From Zygnema cylindricum (lineage: Eukaryota > Streptophyta > Zygnematophyceae > Zygnematales > Zygnemataceae), in contig JBBHKE010000349.1 of assembly GCA_037447655.1 (NCBI GenBank), forward strand, positions 248,001-312,000: 64,000 nt of DNA. Reading direction: 5' to 3'. Position 1 is the first letter of the stretch, and each line of letters starts with the position of its first letter. This document shows positions 1 through 10,979 of the stretch, in pieces. The position numbers and the translations under genes are program-made. The notes below the pieces were generated by a model that saw only the letters and a list, made by a program, of their open reading frames with translations, was not told where the DNA came from and searched no databases.

Positions 1-28
1 AAGTTTGCTGAGCATAAGAAAAACTCAC

Positions 29-3000
29 AATTGCTGTAGGAGTTTCAGATTTTTGATTGAGGTCGGAATGCGTCCCTCAAATTCGTTGTACTGCAACTGC
101 CTGCAAATTCGAAAACATCCGTAGAGCCCCTTAAAAATCATGTCCATTATGTACATATATACCATGAAGATGTTATTTCCTTAAAAATAATATGCGCATT
201 ATGTATATGCATACAATGTTCTTCCTTGAAAACAAAACAAAAAAAATCGTCAATGTATGCTTATCGAACAACAATTAAGAACTAAATGACAGAAAACCAT
301 ACCATCTAACATGCAAATAACATAAATTGAGCCAGAAAAGCGTAAGAACAAAGAAAACCTTACAAAGTTGTGAGTTTGGTGAGTTTTCCGATGGAATCTG
401 GAATGGTTCCATTGAAATGATTGTATGCCAAAGACCTGGATAAAAGAAAAAAACTAGTATTTAACAATAATAATAATCAAAATATAATGTGTCAGCAAGA
501 ACGGAAGGCAGATAAACAAACACATACATACACACACACAGAGAGAGAGAGAGGGAGAGAGGGAGAGAGAGAGATAAGTGATTCACATGCTTAAATTTCA
601 CGTGTGTTCTTAGAAGGCAATGAAATGGAAAAGATCTTTCTTTTTATTTATATAATTACTATTTTTTCCTTCCTCTAGTTTCATATCCTTCTTAAATTAT
701 AAATCTATCGGTGCCTCAAAATTTAAAAGCATCGAAAAAAGTGAGTATTTAAATAAAATAGACTTGTGGAACATGAATTAATAATTTAGAGATAAGTATG
801 CATACAAAATGAAAAAAACGTATAAATATTCATAAGAATAATCGATATACATTGTCATTGTCTAAATGGATTAATGATAGTATTGCTATTTTCATTTCCT
901 TTATTGACGGTTCTGTTAACAATAGACATTGAACTCACAACTCTTTTAAATTGCGCAATTTTCCGATACCGATGGGAATTGGACCTCCAAGGGGACCTTC
1001 TTGTTCCGAAACATCTCTGAAAGTTACAGTTCGGATTAAAATTAAAAAAATATTGCAATGAATTTCGGTATGAGATGTGCAAAAGTGATAAACATGAGCA
1101 GGAGATTTTCAAAGTTGCAATGATTTTTGTTTCAGTTTCACGTGCGGAATGGATTTTGTTTCAGAAAAATTGAAGGTTCAAATGTCTTTGTTAGGATTTT
1201 TGGCCCATCCTTTACTAAATATTGCGTCCAAAAACATTACCAATTTAATCTTTCTTGATTATGTTTTCAAACTTAAAACAAAAAATAATGAAAACAACTA
1301 AAATAAACTAATGCCACTCATGGAAATTTTGAGACAAGAAGAGTGCTGAATTTTATGATTATTATTATTATTGAGCATTTTTTACTGTCAATTATAATAA
1401 CCCACACTCAAAGATTTATAGAGGAAATGATTCTTTGGAATTTTATAAAAATTATAAAAGTTGGAAAAAATAATCTTACAAAGTTTCGAGGTATCGTAAG
1501 TTGACGATAGTGTCGGGAAGGACTCCATGGATACGGTTGAGAGGAAGAACCCTTTTTTTTTATTAGAAAGAAAAAAGTAGGAAAACAATAATAAATATGA
1601 GAAAATTAATCGGGGGTCTAGGATTCTTCACTTTCAATAATACAATTTTGAGAAGAATTTAAAAAACAAAAAGGGTTCATAAACCTTCTCCAGTAAAGTT
1701 TGAACGTGCATGATATTTGAAAACAGCATAAGAGAAAAAAAAAAAACATAATTCTTAACTAAATATATTAGGAAAAGAAGGAAGTCTTCTTCTATTTATA
1801 TATGAAATTAAATTTTGACAAAAATGTGGAAAAAAAAGAAAGCAATTTTTATAAACAGCTTCATGAAAAATCAAATTACATTGCCCCACTGGAATAGACA
1901 TCAAAATTATGAAGTTCGACGATTAAACATATATATTATGCACAAAAAAATAAAAAAAAGGTATTACTAAAAAAAGGAATCTCTTACAAGGTTTTCAGAA
2001 AAGTGAGGTTTCCAATTGCTCTCGAGATAGTTCCCGAAATATCCAGCAAGTTTAACGTTCTGCGAAAAAAAGAAAAAGAAAAAATAAAATTTAGCTGATG
2101 AACATTTCAGGAGTTCATTGGGAGAAACTGAACTCAAAGATGAATGCAAACAAAAAAAAAACCTTTTATTTAAATTCAATCAATCAACATACTCACAATT
2201 TTTTCATTCCTTGCCTAAAATCTTCTACAGAAATACATCCAGAATTTTGACATTTCGAAGAATTCCTATTCATAATGTCCGACAGTTAGTGGAAGTAAAA
2301 AGTTATCTCCCGAAAAAAAAGAAAGACATAGGGATCTTAAAGTGTCAACTATCGTCCGACGAACGACCCTTCCAATTTCTAAAATTTCAATTTCAGTTTC
2401 TATTTTCCGCTTTTCAACCCACCTCCACTCCATCTACCCATTTATGATTTTACTAAACCAAAAAGTCAACAAACAAAAATTACAAAAAAAAATCATAAAA
2501 TCAAAAATGATAAACGGTTTCTCACATGTTTACCACTCGTCCTTTGGAATTACAAGAAACTCCGAACCATTTTGAACAATTCGAGTTCGATAAATGCCAA
2601 GATTTCAATAAATTGGGATTAGAGACCGAAAATGTAAATTCTCCCTTCACCTTAATTAGAGCCGCTCCTGCACTCTCAGAAAATAGAGGGAAGGAGGGTG
2701 GAAGGTGAGCGAAAGAGGGGGAGAGGAAGGATGTGTGGGAGAGAGTGAAAGTGGGAGAGAGGGAAGAGATATAGCGAAGAATAAACAGGGAAAGGTAACT
2801 GGAGAGACTGAGAGATAAGAGGGAGAGAGAGGACGACAGAGAGAGACAGAGACGACTGTGACAAAGTCACAGTCACATACCGGTGGGAACAACATTTGCG
2901 AACAAGGTAAAAAAAAAAACGGAAAAAAAGGACCAGTCAAATTGCTTGTGACAAATGTCACTCTCACTCTCTATTCCAAGTCAGTTATCAGGAGTAGCAC

Positions 3001-3378
3001 CATAAACAGAGAGGATAACTAATGGTGGATGGTGTGGGTGGGTGGAAAGAAGGGGGCGGCGGAGGGAGAGGGAGAGGGAGAGGGAGAGGCGGAGGGGTAG
3101 AGAGAGGGATGGAGGTCTCACTATCCGACAAAGACATTTGGGCTCCTTCTGCTGCTGCCAGTGCTCCCAGAAAAAGACAAAAGAGGAGCAGTACGGAGGA
3201 GGAGCTGCACAGAGGGGAAAACAAAAAACGGAAAACAGAAAACTGAGCAGCTGCTCATAGATCGCTAAAAGGAAGAAGACAAAAAAAATCGAACTAAAAT
3301 TGTAACAATAAAGATAAACATCGAACAAATGTCTTACCTGGAGAGTCCTCCATTTTGAGATCTTTTTTGGGGAGCCAT
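29..3378 (-). CDS. LRR receptor-type protein, 5' part, runs off the left edge
   Basis: This is the N-terminal part of a secreted or membrane leucine-rich repeat protein, probably a receptor-like kinase or receptor-like protein. I join exons on the minus strand at 3338-3378, 3122-3204, 2526-2667, 2197-2265 (least sure), 1988-2059, 1480-1551, 939-1016, 364-435 and 29-100. Junctions fit GT-AG rules and stay in frame. The start reads MAPQKRSQNGG and passes directly into a hydrophobic stretch (SVLLLFCLFLGALAAA), a good signal peptide. The third exon holds an LRRNT_2 cap (NPNLLKSW, then CSKWFGVSC and GRVV). The later exons are 72 bp (one 78 bp), each split in a leucine codon and each giving one repeat, for example NHFNGTIPDSIGKLTKLTTL. 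Such 72-bp phase-conserved exons are typical of plant LRR genes. A kinase domain, if present, lies outside the window. The repeat style resembles LRR-VIII receptor kinases, but that is a guess. Confidence 0.8.
501..575. repeat. CA/GA microsatellite in LRR gene intron
   Basis: Short runs of CA followed by GA and GGGA units lie in an intron of the LRR gene. No function is seen. Confidence 0.6.
2690..2870. repeat. GA-rich polypurine tract
   Basis: Degenerate GAGA and GGGA units lie in the intron between the second and third exon of the LRR gene. Read on the coding (minus) strand it is a long polypyrimidine tract that ends at the acceptor before position 2667, so it may serve as an extended polypyrimidine signal. 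Confidence 0.6.
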
Positions 3379-3394
3379 CGCCTTCCTTCTTCTC

Positions 3395-3545
3395 CCTCTC
3401 CCTTACTTGATCTCTCGCTCTTCCTCGCTTTCTCTCTCGCTCCCTCTCCCTCTCCTCCTCTCTCTCGGCTCTCGCTTTGCTTCGCCCTCTCTCGCTCTCC
3501 CTCTTTCCCTCTCTCTCGCTCTCACTGGGTGTGTGTGTGAGGGAG
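3395..3545. promoter_or_regulatory. CT/GA-rich tract just upstream of LRR gene start
   Basis: A 150-bp run of CTCTCGCTC-type units sits immediately upstream of the ATG at 3378, so the sense strand is GA-rich. Plant core promoters and 5' leaders often carry such GA/CT blocks, so I infer a 5' leader or promoter element. No TATA box was assigned. Confidence 0.35.
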
Positions 3546-3559
3546 TGTGGACAGTCGAA

Positions 3560-4510
3560 ATGTTTGAGAATGGTATCGGCTCAAAAGGATTTATAAGGGG
3601 GACGAGCATCGCGTCCGTACAGTACCGTACAAATCACGGCGGTCCTCCTGAGATGCGGTCCACACCATTTTTACGGAGTTCGCTGTTTCGCCGATTCTAC
3701 GTTTTTCGAAGTTTTCAAAGTTCTTCGAAGTTTGTTGCTTTTGGTCGGACACTTTTGTCTTGTAGTAGCTTCGAGAAGCGTGAAACTTCCAGGAAAATGC
3801 CTAAAAGCGATCGGTAAACAATCTGCGCCGCATATTTCGAATCTTCCCCCGCCCGTATTTTCGGATGAAACTACACACAGAGGGTTTCTTACGTTTTTAG
3901 TGTGGATACTAAGGCTGTAAGCCACGTGGCAGCATTCTATTGGATAAAATAGTGGATAAATGGATTTTTGTTCCAGCTCTTTTCGTGGTACGAAAGATTT
4001 TCTTCGGTCCCAATAAAACAGGAGTTGCCATCGTGGCAATTTAGAAAGAAATGTGACGTGACACGACAGTGCGTTGGTGGTGTTTAAAAAGTGCTTATTA
4101 TGACACACTATTAAACACGTGGCACGTCACGTCCCAGATCCAAACATTTTATCTTGAATTTGAGGACCACTATAGTACCGTACCGTACTGCACCGTACCG
4201 TACCTTCGAAGAATAAAAGGTGTGTATATAATTGATAAGTTTTAAAGCAGCTTTCATGCTAGCCACGTGGATTCTTGTCATGATAAGTTTCTAGAGTTCC
4301 ACGTGGTTTCCGAGGTTATTCTCTCATTTTCCTCCATATACGACAAAATTTATGACACAAAACATTTTATTTTATTCAGATAATTCTAGCAGGTGTGACA
4401 TTTGGCAAACTTAAGTATACACGTGTCAAGGTGGTCAAAAACTCAAAAATATTATTTATTACAAGTACGCATGTGTAGCTTGTACCAAAAAGTTCAAAAG
4501 TACAGTACAG
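3560..4510. other. Intergenic, no gene seen
   Basis: No credible coding region is visible. The stretch has short GTACCGTAC runs near 3616-3640 and 4171-4205, and several CACGTG palindromes (near 3902, 4112, 4263 and 4301). Confidence 0.6.
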
Positions 4511-4512
4511 TA

Positions 4513-4711
4513 CACCTTGAATCGTTATTAGACACTAGAAATTATTAGAGTAAAGAAAAAATTAGCGTCATTCACTATAATATAGTGCCAGGAGACGTGG
4601 CAGACTATGGTCCACTCCCTTAAATAGTGTAATTTATTCTATTTAAGGTATCAATGTCAAAATTTTGGGGTGCCGATATAGAGTACATAAGGCCAATAAC
4701 GATTCACGGTG
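4513..4711. mobile_element. TA-flanked MITE, copy 1
   Basis: The element starts CACCTTGAATCGTTATTAG and ends with the near-complement CCAATAACGATTCACGGTG. It is bordered by TA at 4511-4512 and 4712-4713. It is about 199 bp with no coding capacity. The TA duplication points to Tc1/mariner (Stowaway-like) mobilisation. It sits in a GTACAGTAC run. Confidence 0.8.
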
Positions 4712-4713
4712 TA

Positions 4714-5482
4714 CTGTACTGAACAAAATTCGTTTGTCTTTTACCAGAAAAACAATGTGAAAAAATTCCATTAGGTCTATCAGATTCGCCCGCGTGCCAA
4801 TGCTGACGCCTCGACAATTACCATTTTTGCAATCCAACGGTTCATTTTACTCTCGCTAAGTGTCGCACTAAACGTGCAATAGATAAAACGTGCGCACGCT
4901 AAACATTTAATAGCGTCACATCTTAAAACATTCGCTTGAAAAAGCCGATCACCACTTTCGCAGAAAATACGTCGGCGTATAGAAGGTTCATCGGATGATT
5001 TGCCGGTGGTACCGGAAATCCCGCTATGGTTGACCAGGACCTAATGAAGTTTCATTGTAATCTCGTCCATCACACGCTACACTCCAAAAGTCAACGACAA
5101 GAACAAAAAAAATCTGAAAACTTTGAAAACACTGGAAAAGTACAGTAGACGACACAATGATAAGAATCAATACTGGACAGCTGTAGCGAGATGCCAACTA
5201 GGGCTATTTAGAATTTACTGTCTTTTTGCAGTTTCATGGTAAGTTCGTCACTCCACTAAACGCCAAATATCTCCGACAAACACCAGCAAACTCTGAAAAC
5301 TTTGAAAACTGTAGAAAAGTAGACGTACATAAAGTACAGCCAATACCGTACAGATGTGGCGGAGTTTCCTGTACTTTTCTGCGATTCCATGCGCATTGTG
5401 TCAACGGAGTGCCCTTAGGGTTTGGTTCCAGTTCAGTGATGGCTACGGCCAGGGTTTCGGGTTAAGGGTCGTAGTTTGTGCA
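4714..5482. other. Intergenic, no gene seen
   Basis: No gene is recognised. Two related stretches (near 5050-5140 and 5245-5330) share phrases such as GAAAACTTTGAAAAC and AAAGTACAG, so an old local duplication is likely. Confidence 0.4.
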
Positions 5483-6066
5483 CACCGCCAATCGTTATTA
5501 GCGTTATGAACGCTATATCGGCATCCACAAATTTTGACCCCAAAACCTAAAATAGAATTAATAACACTATTTTTTTTTACGTTAATTAAGGTTCTGGTGA
5601 ATTAGCGTTAATAATTTTAATTTATGATCTTCTTGAATAGTGTGGTGTACGGAAGTGTCAGTTCGTACAAAATGGTACTTTGTTAAGTAAAAAAGTACGA
5701 AATATGGACTAAAGTAATCGCGATCGCACATAAAACTGCGCTCAAAATGAAAATGCAGAATGAAATCGTACCTATTTTAGTGTAAGAATATTGGTCGAGT
5801 ATTAATTATACGGAAGAAACCCTTATTAGAGTTATGAATAAATTAGAGTAAAAGGACGCGACGGTGTACATTTGTCAGATTTTGTAGTTTTACCTATTTT
5901 GCTGTGAAGATCTTGATGGCAGATCAGTTGTACCCAAATCAGCATTATGGATCAATTAAAGTAAACTGTTTTTTTTTCGAAATCTTGAAAAACTCAAATT
6001 AGCGTTAATAACGCTAATTAATTCTTCACAGTAATAATTTCTAAACGATAATAACGATTGGCGGTG
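5483..6066. mobile_element. TA-flanked MITE, longer copy
   Basis: This 584-bp member starts CACCGCCAATCGTTATTAGCG and ends with CGATAATAACGATTGGCGGTG. TA follows the right end at 6067-6068, while the left dinucleotide is CA, a probable point change. The interior is longer and differs from the 200-bp copies, with further GCGTTAATAACGCTAATTA palindromic pieces near the right end. Confidence 0.75.
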
Positions 6067-6189
6067 TAGTTGAAGCTCGGCGCTGGAAGGCTAAGGGTGA
6101 AGTTCCATGAGACAAAAAGTGAGGTTGTTTACAAAAATTCGAGCCTCTCCGTACTACACCGTACCTCCTATTTTGTTTTTATTCGGAAA

Positions 6190-6410
6190 AAAACATAACA
6201 GAGAATCTTGCCAATATTCTCCAAAAGTCTGGGAGTTAAGTATGACCGTTGGTTATTTTTCGCGAAGCATTCGCTTCGAAAGTTTCTGTAATTGGTGATG
6301 TACCTCGATTACATAAACTTTCGAAGCGAATGCTTCGCGAAAAATATCCAACGGTCACGATTAACTCCCAGACTTTTGGAGAATATTGGCAAGATTCTCT
6401 GTTATGTTTT
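6190..6410. repeat. 221-bp near-perfect inverted repeat (hairpin)
   Basis: Two 105-bp arms (6190-6294 and 6306-6410) are reverse complements with six mismatches by my alignment, separated by an 11-base loop. Transcribed, it would fold into one long duplex. It could be a foldback MITE or a source of small RNA. No clear target-site duplication is visible at its ends. Confidence 0.9.
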
Positions 6411-7450
6411 AATTGAGCCGCGACATGTTGGATAATGAGCATACGTGTCAAGGTGGCAACCAATGGAAGTCAAATAAGTTCGCACACGATATACGAATTA
6501 AAAAATCCAACAAAAAATACAAACAAAATGTCGTAACGCACTTTCATCACGCTATTTCTGATAGCTCCCATTCGTCACACTATTTTTGGCAACGCTCATT
6601 CGTCACGCGAAAAAACAAGAACCCTAAAAAAATGAGGTGGTATGTGACACGGCGTCAACAAAGAGTGTCTACAAAGAGTATGGAAGTTGTGTTTAACGAT
6701 GATCCGGTACGCACGTATATGGTACGCAAATGAAGATTTTTGGTCGGTGTGAAAGTCATTTACGATTTTCAATATTCGATCTTAACTCACGTGGTACCAC
6801 TAAACTATGAACACGTGGATTACAAACTCCGCACAATGGAACTTCCTTCAGATTGTAGCACTCTGTAAGGTTGGCCATACTATTACAAAAAGTCCTATTG
6901 GAACTTCACCCTAAATTATTTGTAAAGTTTTACTATGCAAAATAGTAGGCAAAGAATGCCTGATTTTATTTATTAAAAAAAAAAAAACTTTAGGCGGTTA
7001 AAGTTGTCTTAAACTGTAATTCTTCCATTCGAAAAATTTGACGGCCGACAAATGGTTTTTTTCTAAAGGAGGTTTTAGTTGTCTTAGGGTATGATTACAT
7101 CAGGAGGTCTCTGTAATAGTACGGACAGCAAAAATTTTGTATTACAGAGGCTTCGGTTACATCGCGTATCATCTGTAAACAAGTTCTTACATACGTGTTC
7201 TGATTTGAGTGATTCCACGTAGGTCGACGATCAAATCTATAAAATCGTCAAAGATTTGAAAACCGACCAATTTCGTATAAAAATCCGTACTTGCGTATTA
7301 CGTACGTGTACGTCACAAGTGTACCGCGTCAATGTACCTCAGAGATCTCCTTCACGCTGCTGACTTTCAGGAAAAAACCGTATTTCTTTTCGGCAAAAAT
7401 TTTACGGTCACCTTGTCCGAAGGCACGTGACTTTGGGGAAATTAAACTTA
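6411..7450. other. Intergenic, no gene seen
   Basis: No gene or named repeat is recognised here. The reading frame at 6413-6733 has no similarity I can identify and looks like chance. Confidence 0.5.
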
Positions 7451-7561
7451 CCTAAATTAGAATAATGAAAAAATTAGAATCATTTACTCTATTTGATGTC
7501 ATAGAGTCGAAATTTCGAGCGACCGAATTAGAGTAATTTACTCTAATTACGATTCGCGGTG
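7451..7561. mobile_element. MITE right end, solo
   Basis: The last 111 bases match, in inverted orientation, the left end of the 617-bp MITE at 8201 and end in CGATTCGCGGTG followed by TA at 7562-7563. I could not find a matching left end, so this is a truncated or rearranged copy. Confidence 0.65.
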
Positions 7562-7587
7562 TAGTTTTCGTTGGATTTGATTCCCGC

Positions 7588-7713
7588 TTGTCCGAAGGCG
7601 CGTGGCCAATGACCAAAGGCGCGTGTTCTTTACCGAAGGCGCGTGTACTATGACCGAAGACGCGTGGCCCATGACCGAAGGCGCGTGGCCTATGTCCGAA
7701 GGTGAGTGGATCG
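7588..7713. repeat. GC-rich minisatellite, about 21-23 bp unit
   Basis: About six units of the form ATGACCGAAGGCGCGTGGCC occur in tandem with small changes. The GC-rich unit stands out in AT-rich surroundings, and a single related unit occurs near 7413. Confidence 0.8.
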
Positions 7714-7787
7714 TACGTGACCTTTCCACGCTTAAAAATTTTACACGTTCGTAGGTAGTCTCCTCAGGGAAGAGACTAGCTACACTA

Positions 7788-8003
7788 CACTGCCAATCGC
7801 TATTAGCGTAGATGTTTCTTTAGCGTATACGAATAATTAGCGTGGTTTACGCTAATTGGGAATTTGGAAATTTTCGAAGAAATCGTTTACTCTAATTAGG
7901 AGTTAGGGTTTTTTTTAAATAGTATGGATAATTCTATTTGAGAATTATATAAAAAAAAACGGGACGGAATTAGCGTACACAACGCTAATAGCGATTGGCA
8001 GTG
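7788..8003. mobile_element. TA-flanked MITE, 216 bp
   Basis: The element starts CACTGCCAATCGCTATTAGCG and ends CGCTAATAGCGATTGGCAGTG, an essentially perfect inverted terminal repeat. TA borders it on both sides (7786-7787 and 8004-8005). It is the best-preserved terminal pair in the window. Confidence 0.9.
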
Positions 8004-8200
8004 TACCGTACCGTAGTGGAGTCTTGAGTCTGGAGGCACATCGCTTTAATTGGAGGGAGAGTTCTTTCGAGTCTCGACCCGGAATCGTCGACGTGACACA
8101 CGCTGTTCGAGTGAGTGGCCTCGAATGAGCCGCGTCGTTCTACATAATTTAGGGTAGATAATTGTATTAAACATGTTACCGCTAGTAATTCAGTACAGTA

Positions 8201-8817
8201 CACCGCGAATCGTAATTAGAGTAAATTACTCTAATTCGGTCGCTCGAAATTTCGAGTCAATCACATCAAATAGAGTAATCGATTCTATTTTTTTCATTAT
8301 TCTAATTTAGGCGAGGTTTAATTAGCGTAAAAAATTATAATATAGGTTATTTTTAAATAGCGTGGAGTACAGACGACGTCTGACCGTGCAAAATTGTACC
8401 TTAATAAGTAAAAAGGTACAAATAATGATTTAATCGAATCGCGCTCCCACGTGAAATCGCACTAAACAAAAAAATCAATCACATCGAAAATCATCCGTTC
8501 GCATAACTCTCGTCCGTCGACAGCATCGTCGGCAGTGTGAACATTAACTGACATTCAATGCGACAAATAGTACTACCGTCATAATGACGTCAATACTATA
8601 CGGACTCACACATTTTGTACGTCTACGTAATTTAGTGTTCATAATTATCACGCAAAAAATTATCGCCGACATAACCTAATATAGAATGCTTAAATAAATT
8701 GTAGTAAACTTCATAGTTGAAAAAGCTCTATCACACAAATTACCGTTCATTACTCTAATTGTTTTTTTTAGTTTTTGTACTCTAATTTTTTCACTACTCT
8801 AATTACAATTCGCGGTG
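8201..8817. mobile_element. TA-flanked MITE, 617 bp, absent from the duplicate
   Basis: The ends are CACCGCGAATCGTAATTAG and CTAATTACAATTCGCGGTG, bordered by TA at 8199-8200 and 8818-8819. The duplicate block reads straight through the same site at 14321-14335 with no element, which proves the unit is an insertion or has left the other copy. Confidence 0.92.
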
Positions 8818-9194
8818 TACTGTACCTCCCATCGCCATGGCGCTAATACGAGGAACTCGATCGTGGCACTTCTTGGCCGAAAATAATGAAGCGTAGTGCT
8901 CGTCACACGACGCGAGGGAGTGGACTGCGACCTGCCACGTCTCCCAACACAGAACTACTGCTATGCGTCGTTTTTTTCGCATTTACCGTCGTAATTCCTA
9001 ATGCAGGGATGCGGCGTAAAGATGCCGCGTAGTTTTATGCCAGTTTATGGAATTTTCACTTTTTCTTGGTGTGAAAAAGGCGTACATGTTTTTTACGGTT
9101 GTTCTGGATTCAACAGGATTAGTTTAAGTTTTGAACGAATTAGAAACAAAATCGAGGGTTAAGATGGGAAAAACAAGAAAAGTGAAGTACAGTA

Positions 9195-9500
9195 TTTCAT
9201 AGGACTTTATTAAGAAAACACGGCGGTAAACCATCGGAGTATATGGGAGAAAAAAGAAAAAGAAAGGCAAAAACGAAACTGAAAAACCGAACGCGGGTGG
9301 AAGCAAACAAAAAGAAAAAAGAGGTCAAAAGAAAGAGAGGGACTAACGCAACAAGAACAAGCCAACGAAAGACATGGAAAAGGGACAACAAGCACAAAAA
9401 ACGACAAAATATTGTATCCAAAACAAAAACTACCTAACCAACCTTCAACATACCTAAAGAAACTACTAAAATCAGAAGTAACTAGTAAGAATACCTTCAA
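9195..9500 (-). mobile_element. LINE 3' tail remnant in duplicate copy 1
   Basis: Read on the minus strand the segment is T-rich and contains CCGATGGTTTACCGCCGTG followed by TTTTCTTAATAAAGTCC. The same tail motif follows the LINE reading frames at 46.77 and 46.98 kb. No coding part remains. An identical remnant lies in the other duplicate at 14690. Confidence 0.6.
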
Positions 9501-10119
9501 GAAATATGATCGGAGTAGAAGAAATAATTACCCTATCATATCTTTGACATTTGAGATTTATGATAATTAAAATAACTAAATAGTGGTCAGTCGGTTTTTG
9601 CGTTTATTAAAGAATGATGTCGGTTCTCGATCCTAAAAAAAGTTCAGATAACCATGAAATAATATTTTCTTCATTCTACTTACCACAAATGCAAGCTCAC
9701 ATAAAACCACGGTATAAGGAAGATTCACATGTGCAAAAAAAAAGGGGCCGACTTTATTAAAAAGCGTGATGATTTGCAAATTTTGTATTTTCACAAACAA
9801 ATTGGAATACAAAACAAAAGGCACTGCTGGTGCATATCATGACAAATTTGAAGGTATAGAAATAAAACATAAGCACATTTGAAATCACATAATTTTTAAT
9901 CGCCGCAGTTCTACTGGCCTAAATTACAAAGGGCTAACCTCTGGAAGCTCCGATCTACTTAAATTTTCTTTCGTGCTAATCAACTAAAAATAAAATGAAA
10001 AATAGATGCGGCGATAAATAGAAAAAAGATGGTGGATTTCCTTCTCCATTTTCCTTTCCAATTTCAGCCATGCAATCCGAAATCCTTCACTTATAATCGA
10101 TCTAGAATCTAATAACTCT

Positions 10120-10195
10120 TTACTTGGTGTACAAAACGTCCTCCCATGGATGACGGTACAAGGGTTGTTTGAGTCGCTTTTGGTCAAATGTATGC
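10120..10195 (-). pseudogene. Duplicated terminal exon of ACLB
   Basis: The 76-bp segment, with its acceptor (TTTGCAG) and stop codon, matches the last ACLB exon at 16321-16396 base for base. It would encode [20 protein letters not shown] and four more residues. No other ACLB exon is found upstream: the collinear block ends in the last intron at a 10-base gap. I therefore call it a 3' gene fragment. It could only be used if the real gene spliced into it as an alternative terminal exon. Confidence 0.9.
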
Positions 10196-10969
10196 CTGCA
10201 AAATCAGTCAAAGTTAAAATGAAATTCATACAAATAAACTGATAAAGACAAGAAAACAATAAGCAATGATAAATTAGAGTCAAAGCAATGTTGCCAGTTT
10301 GTGGTTAATTAAACCCTGTGAGGGTTCAGATGTTTAAACCCTGTTCTCGGGCTTTCCAATAGTTTAAACAATAAAATCCATTTGTACAAAACTTTTTTTT
10401 GTCAGTAGCTTGCATGTTGTGGATTTTTTAGAGTCTGTACTATCTTTTAGTCCACAATTTTCTAGCCCAAGTTTCTCGAAGCAAATTAAAGATTTGATGC
10501 CCTTTTACTTAAAAGAATTTCACTGAAAGTATGTCATAATTTCCATTGTCTACAATATTACTTTTTTTTTTTTTTTTTTAAAACGAAGCTACCATGGCGT
10601 GCTTCTAAAAAAATTAAACATCAAAGTGAAACTTGAACCTTGTACTTTTTAAGTATTCCATTATTTTTAAAAAATTGAGATGAATTTCCCTGACTTACAA
10701 TGTCTTAAGTCAGTAAAAGACACGAGAAAAACACTACAAAAGTTACGAAAGGAATAAATCATGAGTTTGGGATAAGTGTAAGCTCTGTCTGAAAATTTGT
10801 GAAGAAATATTAACAGAAAAATGGCTGGTGTGAACGTTGAACGGTTGTTTAAACGTTTCAAAAGTTCTGGCATACTATTTAAAACTAACAACAATCTACA
10901 GTCCACAGAAACGGGAACACTATTTAACTACCTTGTCAATCAAAATAGTTGTTTTTGAAACAAAACCAG

Positions 10970-10979
10970 NNNNNNNNNN
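10970..10979. other. Assembly gap (10 N)
   Basis: Ten undetermined bases sit at the junction between the duplicated ACLB segment and a polypyrimidine block. The gap size is probably nominal. Confidence 1.

Larger units (their letters stand above)
8040..10969. repeat. Direct duplicate (copy 1) of the ACLB 3' region
   Basis: This block is collinear with 14157-17166. It carries the gene's downstream flank, a LINE tail, the terminal exon and part of the last intron. It differs by carrying the MITE at 8201-8817 and by lacking the 0.7-kb segment at 15120-15833. The block ends exactly at the run of N bases at 10970. Similarity is high throughout by eye. Confidence 0.9.

Noticed and set aside
6107-6463. 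Two frames on opposite strands encoding nearly the same peptide (HNRESCQYSPKVWEL)
   Set aside because: They are simply the two arms of the long inverted repeat read in each direction, not a gene pair.
7588-7713. CRISPR-like array
   Set aside because: Units are contiguous without unique spacers and the genome is eukaryotic.
9243-9437. Lys/Arg-rich frame repeated at 14716-14949
   Set aside because: The duplication is real, but the frame is antisense to a T-rich LINE tail, and the repeat reflects the ACLB-flank duplication.
10667-10906. Reading frame with good acceptor and donor sites (also at 16864-17091)
   Set aside because: Both lie in the last ACLB intron or its duplicate. The flanking ACLB exons join directly in phase and the mature protein already has 608 residues, so there is no room for an exon.
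10930-10969. A changed splice acceptor (AACAACT versus AACAGCT at 17144) as proof of pseudogene status
   Set aside because: The site is inside the ACLB last intron in both copies and is not used by the gene, so the change means nothing for coding.
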